A DNA stretch of 15,670 nt from NCBI GenBank assembly GCA_937896305.1, contig CALBND010000190.1, positions 1 through 15,670 of the forward strand, written 5' to 3'. Below, piece by piece: positions 1-6,287 of this stretch. Below the pieces are notes generated by a model that saw nothing but the letters and a program-made list of their open reading frames with translations, was not told the DNA's origin and did not search any database. Source of the DNA: an uncultured Actinomycetes bacterium. GTDB lineage: Bacteria > Actinomycetota > Actinomycetes > S36-B12 > UBA5976. A program made the translations under genes and the position numbers. The stretch's first letter is position 1, and each line of letters starts with the position of its first letter.

Positions 1-2
1 AT

Positions 3-1292
3 TCACTCTTGCACCAATGAGTTCCACATTTCTATAAAATTAGGTAAAGTTTTTGAAGTTGTACCAATATCATCAATCTCTATTCCTGGAACATTTAGTC
101 CAATTACGGCACCTGCCGTAGCCATTCTGTGATCATCAAAGGATTTCCAATTTCCGGCATGCATTTTTGTTGGAGTAATTATTAATCCATCACTTGTTTC
201 TTTTACGTTTCCGCCTATATTTTGAAAATCTTCTACCAAGGCAGCAAGGCGATCTGTTTCATGTCCTCTTAAGTGAGAAATTCCTGAAAAAGTAGAGGGG
301 GAATTTGCAAATGATGCAATAGCAACCAGCACAGGCGTTAATTCTCCTACATCGCCTAAGTCATAGTCGATACCGTTTATTTCATTTTTTTGGGTAAGTA
401 TTAGTCCTTTTTCGTTTAATTCAATTTCGGCACCCATTTTGCTCAAAATATCTATCCACATTTTTCCTGCTTGTGTGGTTTCTTTGGGCCAATCTGGAAT
501 TTGAATACTTCCCCTGGTGACAACTGCTGCGGCTAAGAATGGTCCAGCATTTGATAAGTCTGGTTCTATCAGCCAGTCTTTTGCACTAATTTTTCCTGGC
601 ATAACTTGCCAGATATTTTTATCTTGAGTTTTTACAACAACTCCAACCTGTTTCAACATATCGATAGTCATTTCAATGTGAGGAAGACTCGGTAATTTTT
701 CCCCAGAGTGTCTAATAGTTAAACCGTTTTTAAATTTTGCACCAGCTAAAAGCAATGCACTCACAAACTGACTTGAGCTAGAGGCATCTATTATAATTTC
801 TCCACCCTCAACAATTCCATCACTTGTAATTGAAAAGGGAAGTGTCCCGGATCCAGAATCATCTACAGATATTTTTAAATCTTTTAAGGCATTAATTAGT
901 TCCTTCATGGGACGGTGGCGAGCTCTTTCATCTCCATCAAAATGACTAAGTCCAGCAGATAATGCTGCTAAAGGTGGAACAAATCTCATTACAGTTCCAG
1001 CAAGACCAACATCAATTGCAACATCTTGATGTGCAACTTTCATGGGTGAAATTTCAACGAATCCATCACCATTTTTAATTTCACAACCTAGTTGTGTAAG
1101 CGCTTTTAACATTAATTTTGTGTCACGTGCTAATAAAGGTTTACGAATTGTGGAATTTGAATCGGCTAACGCAGCCAATATGAAAGCGCGGTTAGTTGCA
1201 GACTTAGAACCAGGTATTTCGATTTTTGACTGAATTGGACGCTGTGCCGTAATGGCTGTCCATTTTTGTGGGGCAGATTCACTCATTTGCAT
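3..1292 (-). CDS. aroA: 3-phosphoshikimate 1-carboxyvinyltransferase (EPSP synthase)
   Basis: Transfers the enolpyruvyl group of phosphoenolpyruvate to shikimate 3-phosphate, the sixth shikimate-pathway step toward aromatic amino acids; cytoplasmic. The 429-residue protein has normal full length. Visible family motifs are PGSKSATNRA (27-36, substrate-binding Lys30), GLAGTVMRF (96-104), DGDERARHRPM (119-129), SSSSQFVSALLLAG (171-184), EPDLSNAGPFLAAA (243-256), DVGELTP (314-320, catalytic acid region), GHETDRLAAL (343-352) and DDHRMATA (386-393). The EPDLSNAGPF and DVGELTP forms resemble actinobacterial AroA. ATG at 1292 is preferred to the in-frame ATG at 1286 because an AAGAGG ribosome site lies 9 bases upstream. 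The gene is divergent from the SRAP gene with only 36 bp between starts. The TGA stop lies at positions 3-5, so the gene is complete. Confidence 0.97.
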   Translation of the reverse strand: MQMSESAPQKWTAITAQRPIQSKIEIPGSKSATNRAFILAALADSNSTIRKPLLARDTKLMLKALTQLGCEIKNGDGFVEISPMKVAHQDVAIDVGLAGTVMRFVPPLAALSAGLSHFDGDERARHRPMKELINALKDLKISVDDSGSGTLPFSITSDGIVEGGEIIIDASSSSQFVSALLLAGAKFKNGLTIRHSGEKLPSLPHIEMTIDMLKQVGVVVKTQDKNIWQVMPGKISAKDWLIEPDLSNAGPFLAAAVVTRGSIQIPDWPKETTQAGKMWIDILSKMGAEIELNEKGLILTQKNEINGIDYDLGDVGELTPVLVAIASFANSPSTFSGISHLRGHETDRLAALVEDFQNIGGNVKETSDGLIITPTKMHAGNWKSFDDHRMATAGAVIGLNVPGIEIDDIGTTSKTLPNFIEMWNSLVQE

Positions 1293-1328
1293 CTAAGACT
1301 ACCTCTTATGCGTAGCATTCATGTTGTT

Positions 1329-2030
1329 ATGTGTGGACGATATGCAGCAAATCGAGATACTGGAACTCTCACGGAAGTTTTCAAAATAGATACGGTTAGT
1401 TCCGATGTCTTAGCAGCAAATTTCAATATCTCTCCAACCTCCAAAAGCTATGTTGTAAAAACAAATGAGAAAAATACTAGGTCCCTTGAAGTCATGACTT
1501 GGGGTTTGGTTCCATCTTGGGCCAAGGATGATTCGATGAGTGCCAAAATGTGTAACGCCAGATTTGAAACAGTCGATCAGAAACCATCATTTAAAAGCGC
1601 ATTCTCAAAGAAAAGATGCATCGTCCCAATGGATGGTTATTACGAATGGTTTAGACCAATTAATGTGAGTGAAAAAAAACAACCATATTTTATTCATGCA
1701 AAAAATAATCCTGTATTGGCAGTAGCCGGGATATTTGAAATTTGGAGAAACCCAGATGTGCGAGCCGAAATTAAAGAAATACATAGCTTTTCAATTCTCA
1801 CAACTGAAGCAAAGCTAGGACTAGAGAAAATACATGATCGAATGCCGGTACTGGTACCTGATAAAAATTGGTCAGCTTGGCTAGATCCAGAACTTCAAGA
1901 CAAAAATGAAATTCGCGCGCTTTTAGTAAGTCCTCCTGAAGGATATTTTGAATTCTATAAAATTGGGAGTGAAGTAAACAACGCAAAAAATAATGGAGCA
2001 CAACTTATTAATCCACTTCCAAAAAGTTAA
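1329..2030 (+). CDS. yedK: SRAP-domain protein (YedK/HMCES family, abasic-site protection)
   Basis: SRAP proteins bind abasic sites in single-stranded DNA and trap them as a stable thiazolidine link through Cys2, protecting DNA at forks (family knowledge). The 233-residue protein starts MCGRY, so Cys2 becomes N-terminal once Met is removed. Other family landmarks are NISPT (33-37), MTWGLVPSWAK (56-66), NARFET (76-81), RCIVPMDGYYEWF (96-108, with Glu106) and IHDRMPVL (168-175, with His169). The usual active-site set Cys2, Asn, Glu and His is therefore intact. ATG at 1329 was chosen although the frame opens earlier, because the chemistry needs Cys at residue 2. No clear Shine-Dalgarno precedes it, so a leaderless or very short leader is possible. 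It is divergent from aroA, as in M. tuberculosis Rv3226c/Rv3227, and pdtaS follows after 23 bp. I saw no LexA box at the start. Confidence 0.93.
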   Translation: MCGRYAANRDTGTLTEVFKIDTVSSDVLAANFNISPTSKSYVVKTNEKNTRSLEVMTWGLVPSWAKDDSMSAKMCNARFETVDQKPSFKSAFSKKRCIVPMDGYYEWFRPINVSEKKQPYFIHAKNNPVLAVAGIFEIWRNPDVRAEIKEIHSFSILTTEAKLGLEKIHDRMPVLVPDKNWSAWLDPELQDKNEIRALLVSPPEGYFEFYKIGSEVNNAKNNGAQLINPLPKS

Positions 2031-2053
2031 GTGACTGAGAGTAGCGTTAAGCC

Positions 2054-3502
2054 ATGAGCTTTTTATCTGAGGAAATTCAAAATAAAATAGAGTTAGAAAC
2101 CGATGAGCTAAATCATCTCCAAGAGTTGCTGACTGACTGGAATCTAATCTCTGACTTGAGCTTGAGTGATTTAATTCTTTGGATTCCAACTTGGACAGGC
2201 AAAGGCTTTTACGCAGCAGCTCAAATAAGACCCTCTACCTCACCTACTAATGTTCCTGAGGATTTAGTTGGAGAGTTCATTTCATCTGGAAGAAGAAATG
2301 ACCTTGATAAAGTCTTAGCAACAAAAAGAAAGATTATTGACTCAACTACATCAGGACTAAGAATTGATGCAATTCCAGTTATCTTCAAAAATAAAGTTAT
2401 TGCAATTATCTCTCGTCACACTAATGCTGATGGTCGAGGTGGATTATTGGAACAAGTTTATTTAACTGCAGCAAACGACTTGATGGACATGGTTGCTGAA
2501 GGAAAATTTCCGCCGCCTGAGGAAGTCAGTAAAACTAGCAAGGCGCCAAGGGTTGGTGATGGATTATTGAAATTAGATAAGTCTGGATTAGTCGAATATG
2601 TCAGCCCCAATGCTTCTTCAGCTTTTAGACGAATGGGTTTAGCTGCTGATTTATTGAATCAAGATTTAGCAAAAATTGTTTCCAAGTTACAACATAAACC
2701 AGGGCCAATAGATGAAGCAGTTATGTTAGTTTCTTCAGGCAGAGCAAGTGGTGAAGTAGAAATTGATAATGGAAAATCAATAATCACGCTTCGTGCAGTG
2801 CCCTTGGTAAAAAATGATGAAAGATTTGGCGCATTAGTTTTAGTGCGTGACGTGGCTGATTTAAGAAGACGAGAAAAAGCTTTATTAACTAAAGATGCAA
2901 CGATTCGAGAAGTTCATCATAGAGTTAAAAACAATTTACAAACAGTTGCAGCACTATTAAGACTTCAATCTAGACGAGCAGATAGTCAGGAAACAAAAGA
3001 TGCATTAGCTGAAGCGCAACGACGAGTTAGTGCAATTGCAGTTGTACATGAAGCATTATCAAGATCTCCAGGCGAGATAGTTCCTTTTGATGAAGTTATA
3101 AAACAAGTAATAGAATTAGTTTCTGTCAATCCAGAAAACTCCTTAAACGTTGAAATAAAACAATCAGGTTCATTTGGCGACCTACCAGCAGAAATTGCGA
3201 CACCACTAGCAATGGCTGTTGTCGAATTGTTGCAAAATGCTATTGAACACGGAATGCCAAGTACTAATCCTGTTGAAGTTATTTCAGAAAAAAGTGGAGG
3301 GAAAATAAGAATTGAAATAGTTGATTCTGGCCCAGGAATTAAAGAAGGTGTTGATGTCTTTGATACAGCTCAATTAGGTTTACAAATTGTTAGAACATTA
3401 ATTGTTGACGAATTAGGGGGAGAGCTAAAAGTAACTGCAAATGTTCCATCAGGAGTTAGAGCAGAAATAATTGCACCTATTGTGAAGAAAAAAGAAAACT
3501 AG
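2054..3502 (+). CDS. pdtaS: PdtaS-type cytosolic sensor histidine kinase
   Basis: Soluble sensor kinase of the HisKA_2 class; in mycobacteria PdtaS phosphorylates the ANTAR RNA-binding regulator PdtaR. The 482 residues have no membrane segment. The order is an N-terminal GAF-like domain (about 1-150, with the family-typical stretch LLTDWNLISDLSLSDL at 25-40), a PAS domain (about 165-270) and the dimerisation/phosphoacceptor helix EVHHRVKNNLQT (286-297, probable acceptor His289). A HATPase domain follows with N-box ELLQNAIEHG (391-400), G1 DSGPGI (424-429) and G2 LGLQIV (441-446). All catalytic boxes are present. The gene follows the SRAP gene by 23 bp and may be co-transcribed with it. It converges on whiB1 with 6 bp between stop codons. 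No response regulator is encoded in the window, so the partner must lie elsewhere. The ribosome site is weak. Confidence 0.92.
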   Translation: MSFLSEEIQNKIELETDELNHLQELLTDWNLISDLSLSDLILWIPTWTGKGFYAAAQIRPSTSPTNVPEDLVGEFISSGRRNDLDKVLATKRKIIDSTTSGLRIDAIPVIFKNKVIAIISRHTNADGRGGLLEQVYLTAANDLMDMVAEGKFPPPEEVSKTSKAPRVGDGLLKLDKSGLVEYVSPNASSAFRRMGLAADLLNQDLAKIVSKLQHKPGPIDEAVMLVSSGRASGEVEIDNGKSIITLRAVPLVKNDERFGALVLVRDVADLRRREKALLTKDATIREVHHRVKNNLQTVAALLRLQSRRADSQETKDALAEAQRRVSAIAVVHEALSRSPGEIVPFDEVIKQVIELVSVNPENSLNVEIKQSGSFGDLPAEIATPLAMAVVELLQNAIEHGMPSTNPVEVISEKSGGKIRIEIVDSGPGIKEGVDVFDTAQLGLQIVRTLIVDELGGELKVTANVPSGVRAEIIAPIVKKKEN

Positions 3503-3508
3503 TTAAAT

Positions 3509-3757
3509 TTAGTAAAAGTTAATTGAAGTTGCTGGAGCATGACCCAAAGCGCGACGTTCGTCTTCGCTTAAGCCACCCCAAACGCCAGAATCTTGTCCGG
3601 TTTCTAAAGCCCATTGCAGACATGGCTCAATAACGGCACAACCGCTACAGATGCGCTTGGCTGCTTCGATTTGAAAGACTGCAGGGCCAGTGTTTCCGAT
3701 AGGGAAAAACAGCTCTGGATCTTCGTCTCGACAGGCCGATTTGTGGCGCCAGTCCAT
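3509..3757 (-). CDS. whiB1: WhiB1-type Fe-S cluster transcriptional regulator
   Basis: Small actinobacterial regulator that holds a 4Fe-4S cluster sensitive to nitric oxide and acts with the housekeeping sigma factor (WhiB1 family knowledge). The 82 residues contain the four cluster cysteines C9, C37, C40 and C46, and the Wbl signature GVWGG (58-62). The N-terminus MDWRHKSACRDEDPELFFP closely follows M. tuberculosis WhiB1. A strong ribosome site precedes ATG 3757. Unusually, the tail after SEDERRAL reads GHAPATSINFY and has no basic residues. WhiB1 normally ends in an Arg/Lys-rich DNA-contact tail (KRRNARTKAR-like, recalled). Either DNA contact is lost or reduced, or the protein works through sigma binding alone. 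It converges on pdtaS, and its upstream region has two CRP-like palindromes. Confidence 0.95.
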   Translation of the reverse strand: MDWRHKSACRDEDPELFFPIGNTGPAVFQIEAAKRICSGCAVIEPCLQWALETGQDSGVWGGLSEDERRALGHAPATSINFY

Positions 3758-3764
3758 GTAAATT

Positions 3765-3769
3765 CCTCC
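3765..3769 (-). promoter_or_regulatory. Strong Shine-Dalgarno for whiB1
   Basis: The minus strand reads GGAGG followed by 7 bases and then ATG 3757. It supports this start codon and a leadered whiB1 transcript. Confidence 0.8.
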
Positions 3770-3799
3770 AAAAAAGCTTCAACTACAAGAGTGACACGT

Positions 3800-3815
3800 T
3801 GTGACGATTTGCACA
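3800..3815 (-). promoter_or_regulatory. CRP-like palindrome, whiB1-proximal
   Basis: The plus strand reads TGTGACGATTTGCACA, which matches the CRP consensus TGTGA-N6-TCACA at 9 of 10 fixed bases. Its centre is about 50 bases upstream of the whiB1 start. If the promoter proposed at 3825-3853 is right, this site lies just downstream of the transcription start, where binding would repress. The minus strand also shows direct repeats GTCAC spaced 10 bases apart (GTCACAACGTGTCAC), so an MtrA-type site is an alternative. Confidence 0.55.
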
Positions 3816-3824
3816 ACCTCAAAA

Positions 3825-3853
3825 TCAATAATTCTTCAAAAAACAGGTGTCAC
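3825..3853 (-). promoter_or_regulatory. Candidate whiB1 promoter overlapping the distal CRP-like site
   Basis: On the minus strand, GTGACA (3848-3853; 5 of 6 to TTGACA), a 17-base spacer, then TATTGA (3825-3830; 3 of 6 to TATAAT). The predicted start near 3818 would give a leader of about 60 bases. The -35 lies inside the distal CRP-like palindrome. The weak -10 keeps confidence low. Confidence 0.3.
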
Positions 3854-3863
3854 TTTGGTCACA
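3848..3863 (-). promoter_or_regulatory. CRP-like palindrome, whiB1-distal
   Basis: The plus strand reads TGTCACTTTGGTCACA, again 9 of 10 fixed bases of TGTGA-N6-TCACA. The centre is 48 bp from the proximal site. The M. tuberculosis whiB1 promoter carries two CRP (Rv3676) sites by established work, so conservation of this control is plausible. The spacing here is larger than I recall for M. tuberculosis. GTCAC direct repeats spaced 9 bases apart also fit an MtrA-like reading. Confidence 0.55.
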
Positions 3864-4012
3864 TTTTGTCCCAAAACCGGCATTTGGCACTTTTCTGGTG
3901 ATTTTAGGCAAGTTTATAAAACGAAATATTTAGCGACCTACTTTCCTTAATCAAAACAGATAATTGGCCTGTTTAAGTCAAATTTCTAAGACCCTTTACT
4001 AATAACTTTTTG

Positions 4013-4042
4013 TTGATTTTAATGCCGGCTCGAAATTAGTCT
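4013..4042 (+). promoter_or_regulatory. Weak candidate promoter for the membrane-protein gene
   Basis: TTGATT (4013-4018), an 18-base spacer and TAGTCT (4037-4042) lie 24 bases before the ATG at 4067. The hexamers are only partial matches. Confidence 0.3.
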
Positions 4043-4066
4043 AGGTAGTGTCTTAGGCTTAACTAA

Positions 4067-4453
4067 ATGAAAAAAATTGAACCTTTAAAAATATGTATTT
4101 ATGTGACTCTCTTTGAATCATTAAGTTTGTTTGCATTTGCAGTATTTGTTTTATTTTCAAGTATTCTTTCGAATTCAATTGAGAGTGTGCAAACTTTGAT
4201 TGGTGAAGAGATACTCTATGTTTTATTTGCCATTACTTTATTTTTAATTTCTAGGGGACTGAAGCAGTATAAAAAAGTTGTTTACACACCTTTTATTCTT
4301 ACTCAACTTTTTACAATTGTAATTGCCTGGCAATATATAAAAGATGATCAAATAATTTACCAAATAATTGGTCTGATTGTGGCCCTAGTAGCTTTTTTTA
4401 CTATATACATTGGATTAAAACCTGAATTAAGAAATAAATTTTATAATTCGTAG
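4067..4453 (+). CDS. Small four-helix membrane protein, function unknown
   Basis: I do not recognise this 128-residue protein. It starts with a short basic segment (MKKIEPLK) and shows four hydrophobic stretches at about 10-31, 48-64, 71-90 and 96-116, with positively charged RGLKQYKK (63-70) between helices 2 and 3 and a charged C-terminus. This fits an integral cytoplasmic-membrane protein with both ends inside. No catalytic motif is visible. It is divergent from whiB1 and convergent with sodN, so it is probably monocistronic. The ribosome site is poor. Its stop codon TAG (4451-4453) lies inside the left arm of a terminator hairpin. Coding status is supported by its length, helix pattern and the hairpin placed right at its end. 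Confidence 0.75.
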   Translation: MKKIEPLKICIYVTLFESLSLFAFAVFVLFSSILSNSIESVQTLIGEEILYVLFAITLFLISRGLKQYKKVVYTPFILTQLFTIVIAWQYIKDDQIIYQIIGLIVALVAFFTIYIGLKPELRNKFYNS

Positions 4454-4481
4454 GGGAATTTACTAAAACCCCTACGAATTA
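4444..4481. terminator. Bidirectional hairpin between convergent genes
   Basis: Perfect 13-bp inverted repeat: TAATTCGTAGGGG (4444-4456) and CCCCTACGAATTA (4469-4481), with a 12-base loop. It sits between two convergent genes, and the left arm includes the TAG stop of the membrane-protein gene. No clear T-run follows directly on either strand, so it may be a U-less actinobacterial type. Confidence 0.75.
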
Positions 4482-4486
4482 AATAG

Positions 4487-4882
4487 TTATGCTTTTTTGG
4501 TTTCCCAAAAAATTGTGTCAATTTCTTTAATTTTACCTAACAAATTGTCAGCAACGCCAACATCGTTAGAGCCCTTTGTTCCCGCAGCTCCTGCTAATTT
4601 AGTCGCTTCATTGAAGAGACTATGAAGTTGAGGATATTTTTCAAAATGTGCAGGTTTGAAATAGTCAGTCCACAAAATCCAAAGATGTTCTTTAACCATA
4701 TTTGATCTTTGTTCTTTGATTGCAACTGCTCTTGATTTAAAATCGACATCACTTGAATCGTTGTATTTCACCATGGTAGCTTTTACGGATTCAGCTTCGA
4801 TTCGGGCTTGCGCTGGATCATAAACACCACAAGGTAAATCGCAATGTGCATGGACCGTGGTTTTAGGTGTCCAAAAACTCAT
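4487..4882 (-). CDS. sodN: Nickel superoxide dismutase precursor
   Basis: Converts superoxide to oxygen and hydrogen peroxide in the cytoplasm, using nickel bound at the mature N-terminus. The 131-residue precursor has a 12-residue leader followed by the nickel hook HCDLPCGVY (13-21). After cleavage before His13, the amine of His1 and the thiols of Cys2 and Cys6 bind nickel. The rest matches the family throughout, for example DPAQARIEAESVKA, WTDYFKPAHFEKYP and the terminal IFWETKKA. The predicted mature length of 119 is close to the 117 of Streptomyces NiSOD. ATG 4882 was chosen over an in-frame GTG at 4945 because a strong ribosome site lies 6 bases upstream and the leader then has normal length. 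It is divergent from sodX. Confidence 0.97.
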   Translation of the reverse strand: MSFWTPKTTVHAHCDLPCGVYDPAQARIEAESVKATMVKYNDSSDVDFKSRAVAIKEQRSNMVKEHLWILWTDYFKPAHFEKYPQLHSLFNEATKLAGAAGTKGSNDVGVADNLLGKIKEIDTIFWETKKA

Positions 4883-4888
4883 TCTGTA

Positions 4889-4895
4889 CTCCTTT
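4889..4895 (-). promoter_or_regulatory. Shine-Dalgarno deciding the sodN start
   Basis: The minus strand reads AAAGGAG, then 6 bases, then ATG 4882. The longer frame beginning at GTG 4945 has no such site. Confidence 0.75.
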
Positions 4896-4951
4896 TCTTG
4901 GTTATTACTAATCTCGACATTACTCTGAATTGAACCATTGAGCACAATGAG

Positions 4952-5263
4952 ATGGTGAGTCTATTCGGAATGATGGCTGTGAAAGTCGAGGGTTCTTCCA
5001 TGACCCCTGCATATAAAAATGGAGACTTCGTTTTAGTGCATAAAACCAAAAAGGCTGAAATTGGACAAGTAGTCATTTGCCAAAGACCTGATCGACCAGA
5101 TTTATTGATTATGAAGCGGGTTCAATCTCTTACCGAAAACGGATATTGGCTAAAAGGAGACAATCAAGAATTTAGTGACGATTCCAGGGTTTTTGGAGAA
5201 GTAGAGAAGAATTTAATTATTGGCAAAGTGATTTTTAAATACTGGCCTTTATTTACAAATTAA
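4952..5263 (+). CDS. sodX: Nickel-type SOD maturation protease (S26 signal-peptidase-like)
   Basis: Predicted to cut the SodN leader and expose the nickel-binding His. The 103-residue protein has the S26 Ser/Lys pair: EGSSMTP (13-19, nucleophile Ser16) and IMKRV (53-57, general base Lys55), then GDNQEFSDDSR (69-79), the conserved C-terminal box. It is much shorter than LepB and lacks the large periplasmic insert and a clear N-terminal anchor, as expected for SodX. Its position beside sodN fixes the role. The start is uncertain: ATG 4952 is used here. ATG 4970 or 4973 is possible, and a GGTGAG lies 10 bases before 4970. Its last 15 bases overlap the 3' end of the convergent aldolase gene. Confidence 0.9.
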   Translation: MVSLFGMMAVKVEGSSMTPAYKNGDFVLVHKTKKAEIGQVVICQRPDRPDLLIMKRVQSLTENGYWLKGDNQEFSDDSRVFGEVEKNLIIGKVIFKYWPLFTN

Positions 5264-6274
5264 ATTTATATCTTGCGCAAAATTAATTACATCTTCCTCT
5301 GTTGTGTCCCAAGAACACATTAATCTAACTTCACCTGTGACATCGTTCCAAACGTAAAAATTATGTTTCTTTTGTAATTCGACAGTATGTGCTGGATCCA
5401 TGATGGCAAAAATTGCATTACTTTGTGTTTTTTGAGTTACTTTAATTTTGGGATTATTTTCAATTTTAGAAAGCAGTAATTGAGCCATGGAATTTGCTTG
5501 TTTAGCGTTTCTTCTCCACAAATCATTTGAAAGTAACGCAATAAATTGTGCAGCTATATATCTATTTTTGCTTGCAAGTTGCATTGCCGATTTTCTTATC
5601 CAAGGATAATTTTTACCTAAGGAGTTATTAAATAGCACAACTGCTTCAGCACCCATTAAACCATTTTTTGTTCCACCAAATGAAAAAATATCGACCCCAG
5701 CTTTTGAGGTTAAGTCTGCAATTGAAACCCCTAAACTTTGAGCCGCATTACTAATTCGAGCACCATCCATATGTAGGAATGAATTATTTTGGTGCGCTAA
5801 GTCTGCTAATGCTTTAATTTCACCAGGAGTATAAACAGTTCCCATTTCACTAGATTGGGTTATGGAAATTACATTTGGCTGCGAAGTGTGTTGGTCACCC
5901 ATTCGAACCCAGAGGTTACTAATCAATTCAGGCGTCAGTTTTCCATCAGGTGTCGAAACATCAAGAAGTTTAACTCCTAAATGTTTTTCCGGCGCCCCAC
6001 CTTCGTCAACATTGATATGAGCAGTACTTGCACAAATTATGGAATTCCAAGTATTAGTGACAGTTTGCAAACCAGTTATATTTGCACCGGTGCCATTAAA
6101 TACAAAGTTAATAATTGCTGCTGAATCTCCAACTGCAGTTCTAATTAATTCAATTGCCTTTTGGGTGATTGAGTCATCCCCATAAGCTTTTTGATGATCA
6201 ACGTTGGCATTGATTATTTCTTGAATAACTTCAGGATGGATCGGTGCGTAATTATCGCTAGCAAATGCCTTCAT
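5249..6274 (-). CDS. Threonine-aldolase-family PLP enzyme
   Basis: Fold-type I PLP enzyme of the beta-eliminating lyase/threonine aldolase family, probably splitting L-threonine or allo-threonine to glycine and acetaldehyde; cytoplasmic. The 341 residues show FASDNYAPIHPEV (4-16), GTGAN (61-65), AHINVDEGGAPE (85-96), the PLP-ring aspartate in MDGAR (169-173) and the Schiff-base lysine in SFGGTKNGLMG (198-208, Lys203). The gene follows kgd with a 13-bp gap on the same strand and has no visible ribosome site, suggesting co-transcription and reinitiation. Substrate and stereospecificity cannot be read from sequence. Other lyases of this family cannot be excluded. Confidence 0.88.
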   Translation of the reverse strand: MKAFASDNYAPIHPEVIQEIINANVDHQKAYGDDSITQKAIELIRTAVGDSAAIINFVFNGTGANITGLQTVTNTWNSIICASTAHINVDEGGAPEKHLGVKLLDVSTPDGKLTPELISNLWVRMGDQHTSQPNVISITQSSEMGTVYTPGEIKALADLAHQNNSFLHMDGARISNAAQSLGVSIADLTSKAGVDIFSFGGTKNGLMGAEAVVLFNNSLGKNYPWIRKSAMQLASKNRYIAAQFIALLSNDLWRRNAKQANSMAQLLLSKIENNPKIKVTQKTQSNAIFAIMDPAHTVELQKKHNFYVWNDVTGEVRLMCSWDTTEEDVINFAQDINLICK

Positions 6275-6287
6275 TTAAGTAAGTGTA

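Larger units (their letters stand above)
3758..4066. promoter_or_regulatory. 309-bp divergent intergenic region between whiB1 and a membrane-protein gene
   Basis: This is the longest non-coding stretch in the window. The whiB1-proximal half holds the ribosome site, two CRP-like palindromes 48 bp apart (centre to centre) and a candidate whiB1 promoter. The middle (about 3870-4010) is AT-rich with nothing recognisable. The distal end has a weak candidate promoter for the membrane-protein gene. An open frame on the plus strand from 3614 to 3901 crosses antisense whiB1 and is treated as a shadow. Confidence 0.7.

Noticed and set aside
1042..1233. Plus-strand open frame inside aroA
   Set aside because: Lies antisense to well-conserved AroA motifs, and its translation shows no family features.
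1923..2189. Minus-strand open frame across the SRAP-pdtaS junction
   Set aside because: Antisense to two convincing genes; no ribosome site or motif.
3614..3901. Plus-strand open frame across whiB1 and its upstream region
   Set aside because: Antisense to conserved WhiB1 and to the CRP-like sites; the translation looks random.
4883..4945. Longer sodN beginning at GTG 4945
   Set aside because: No ribosome site, and it would give an abnormally long leader; ATG 4882 has a strong site and the usual leader length.
4952..5263. General signal peptidase I (LepB)
   Set aside because: Too short, without a clear membrane anchor, and directly beside sodN, so SodX is the better call.
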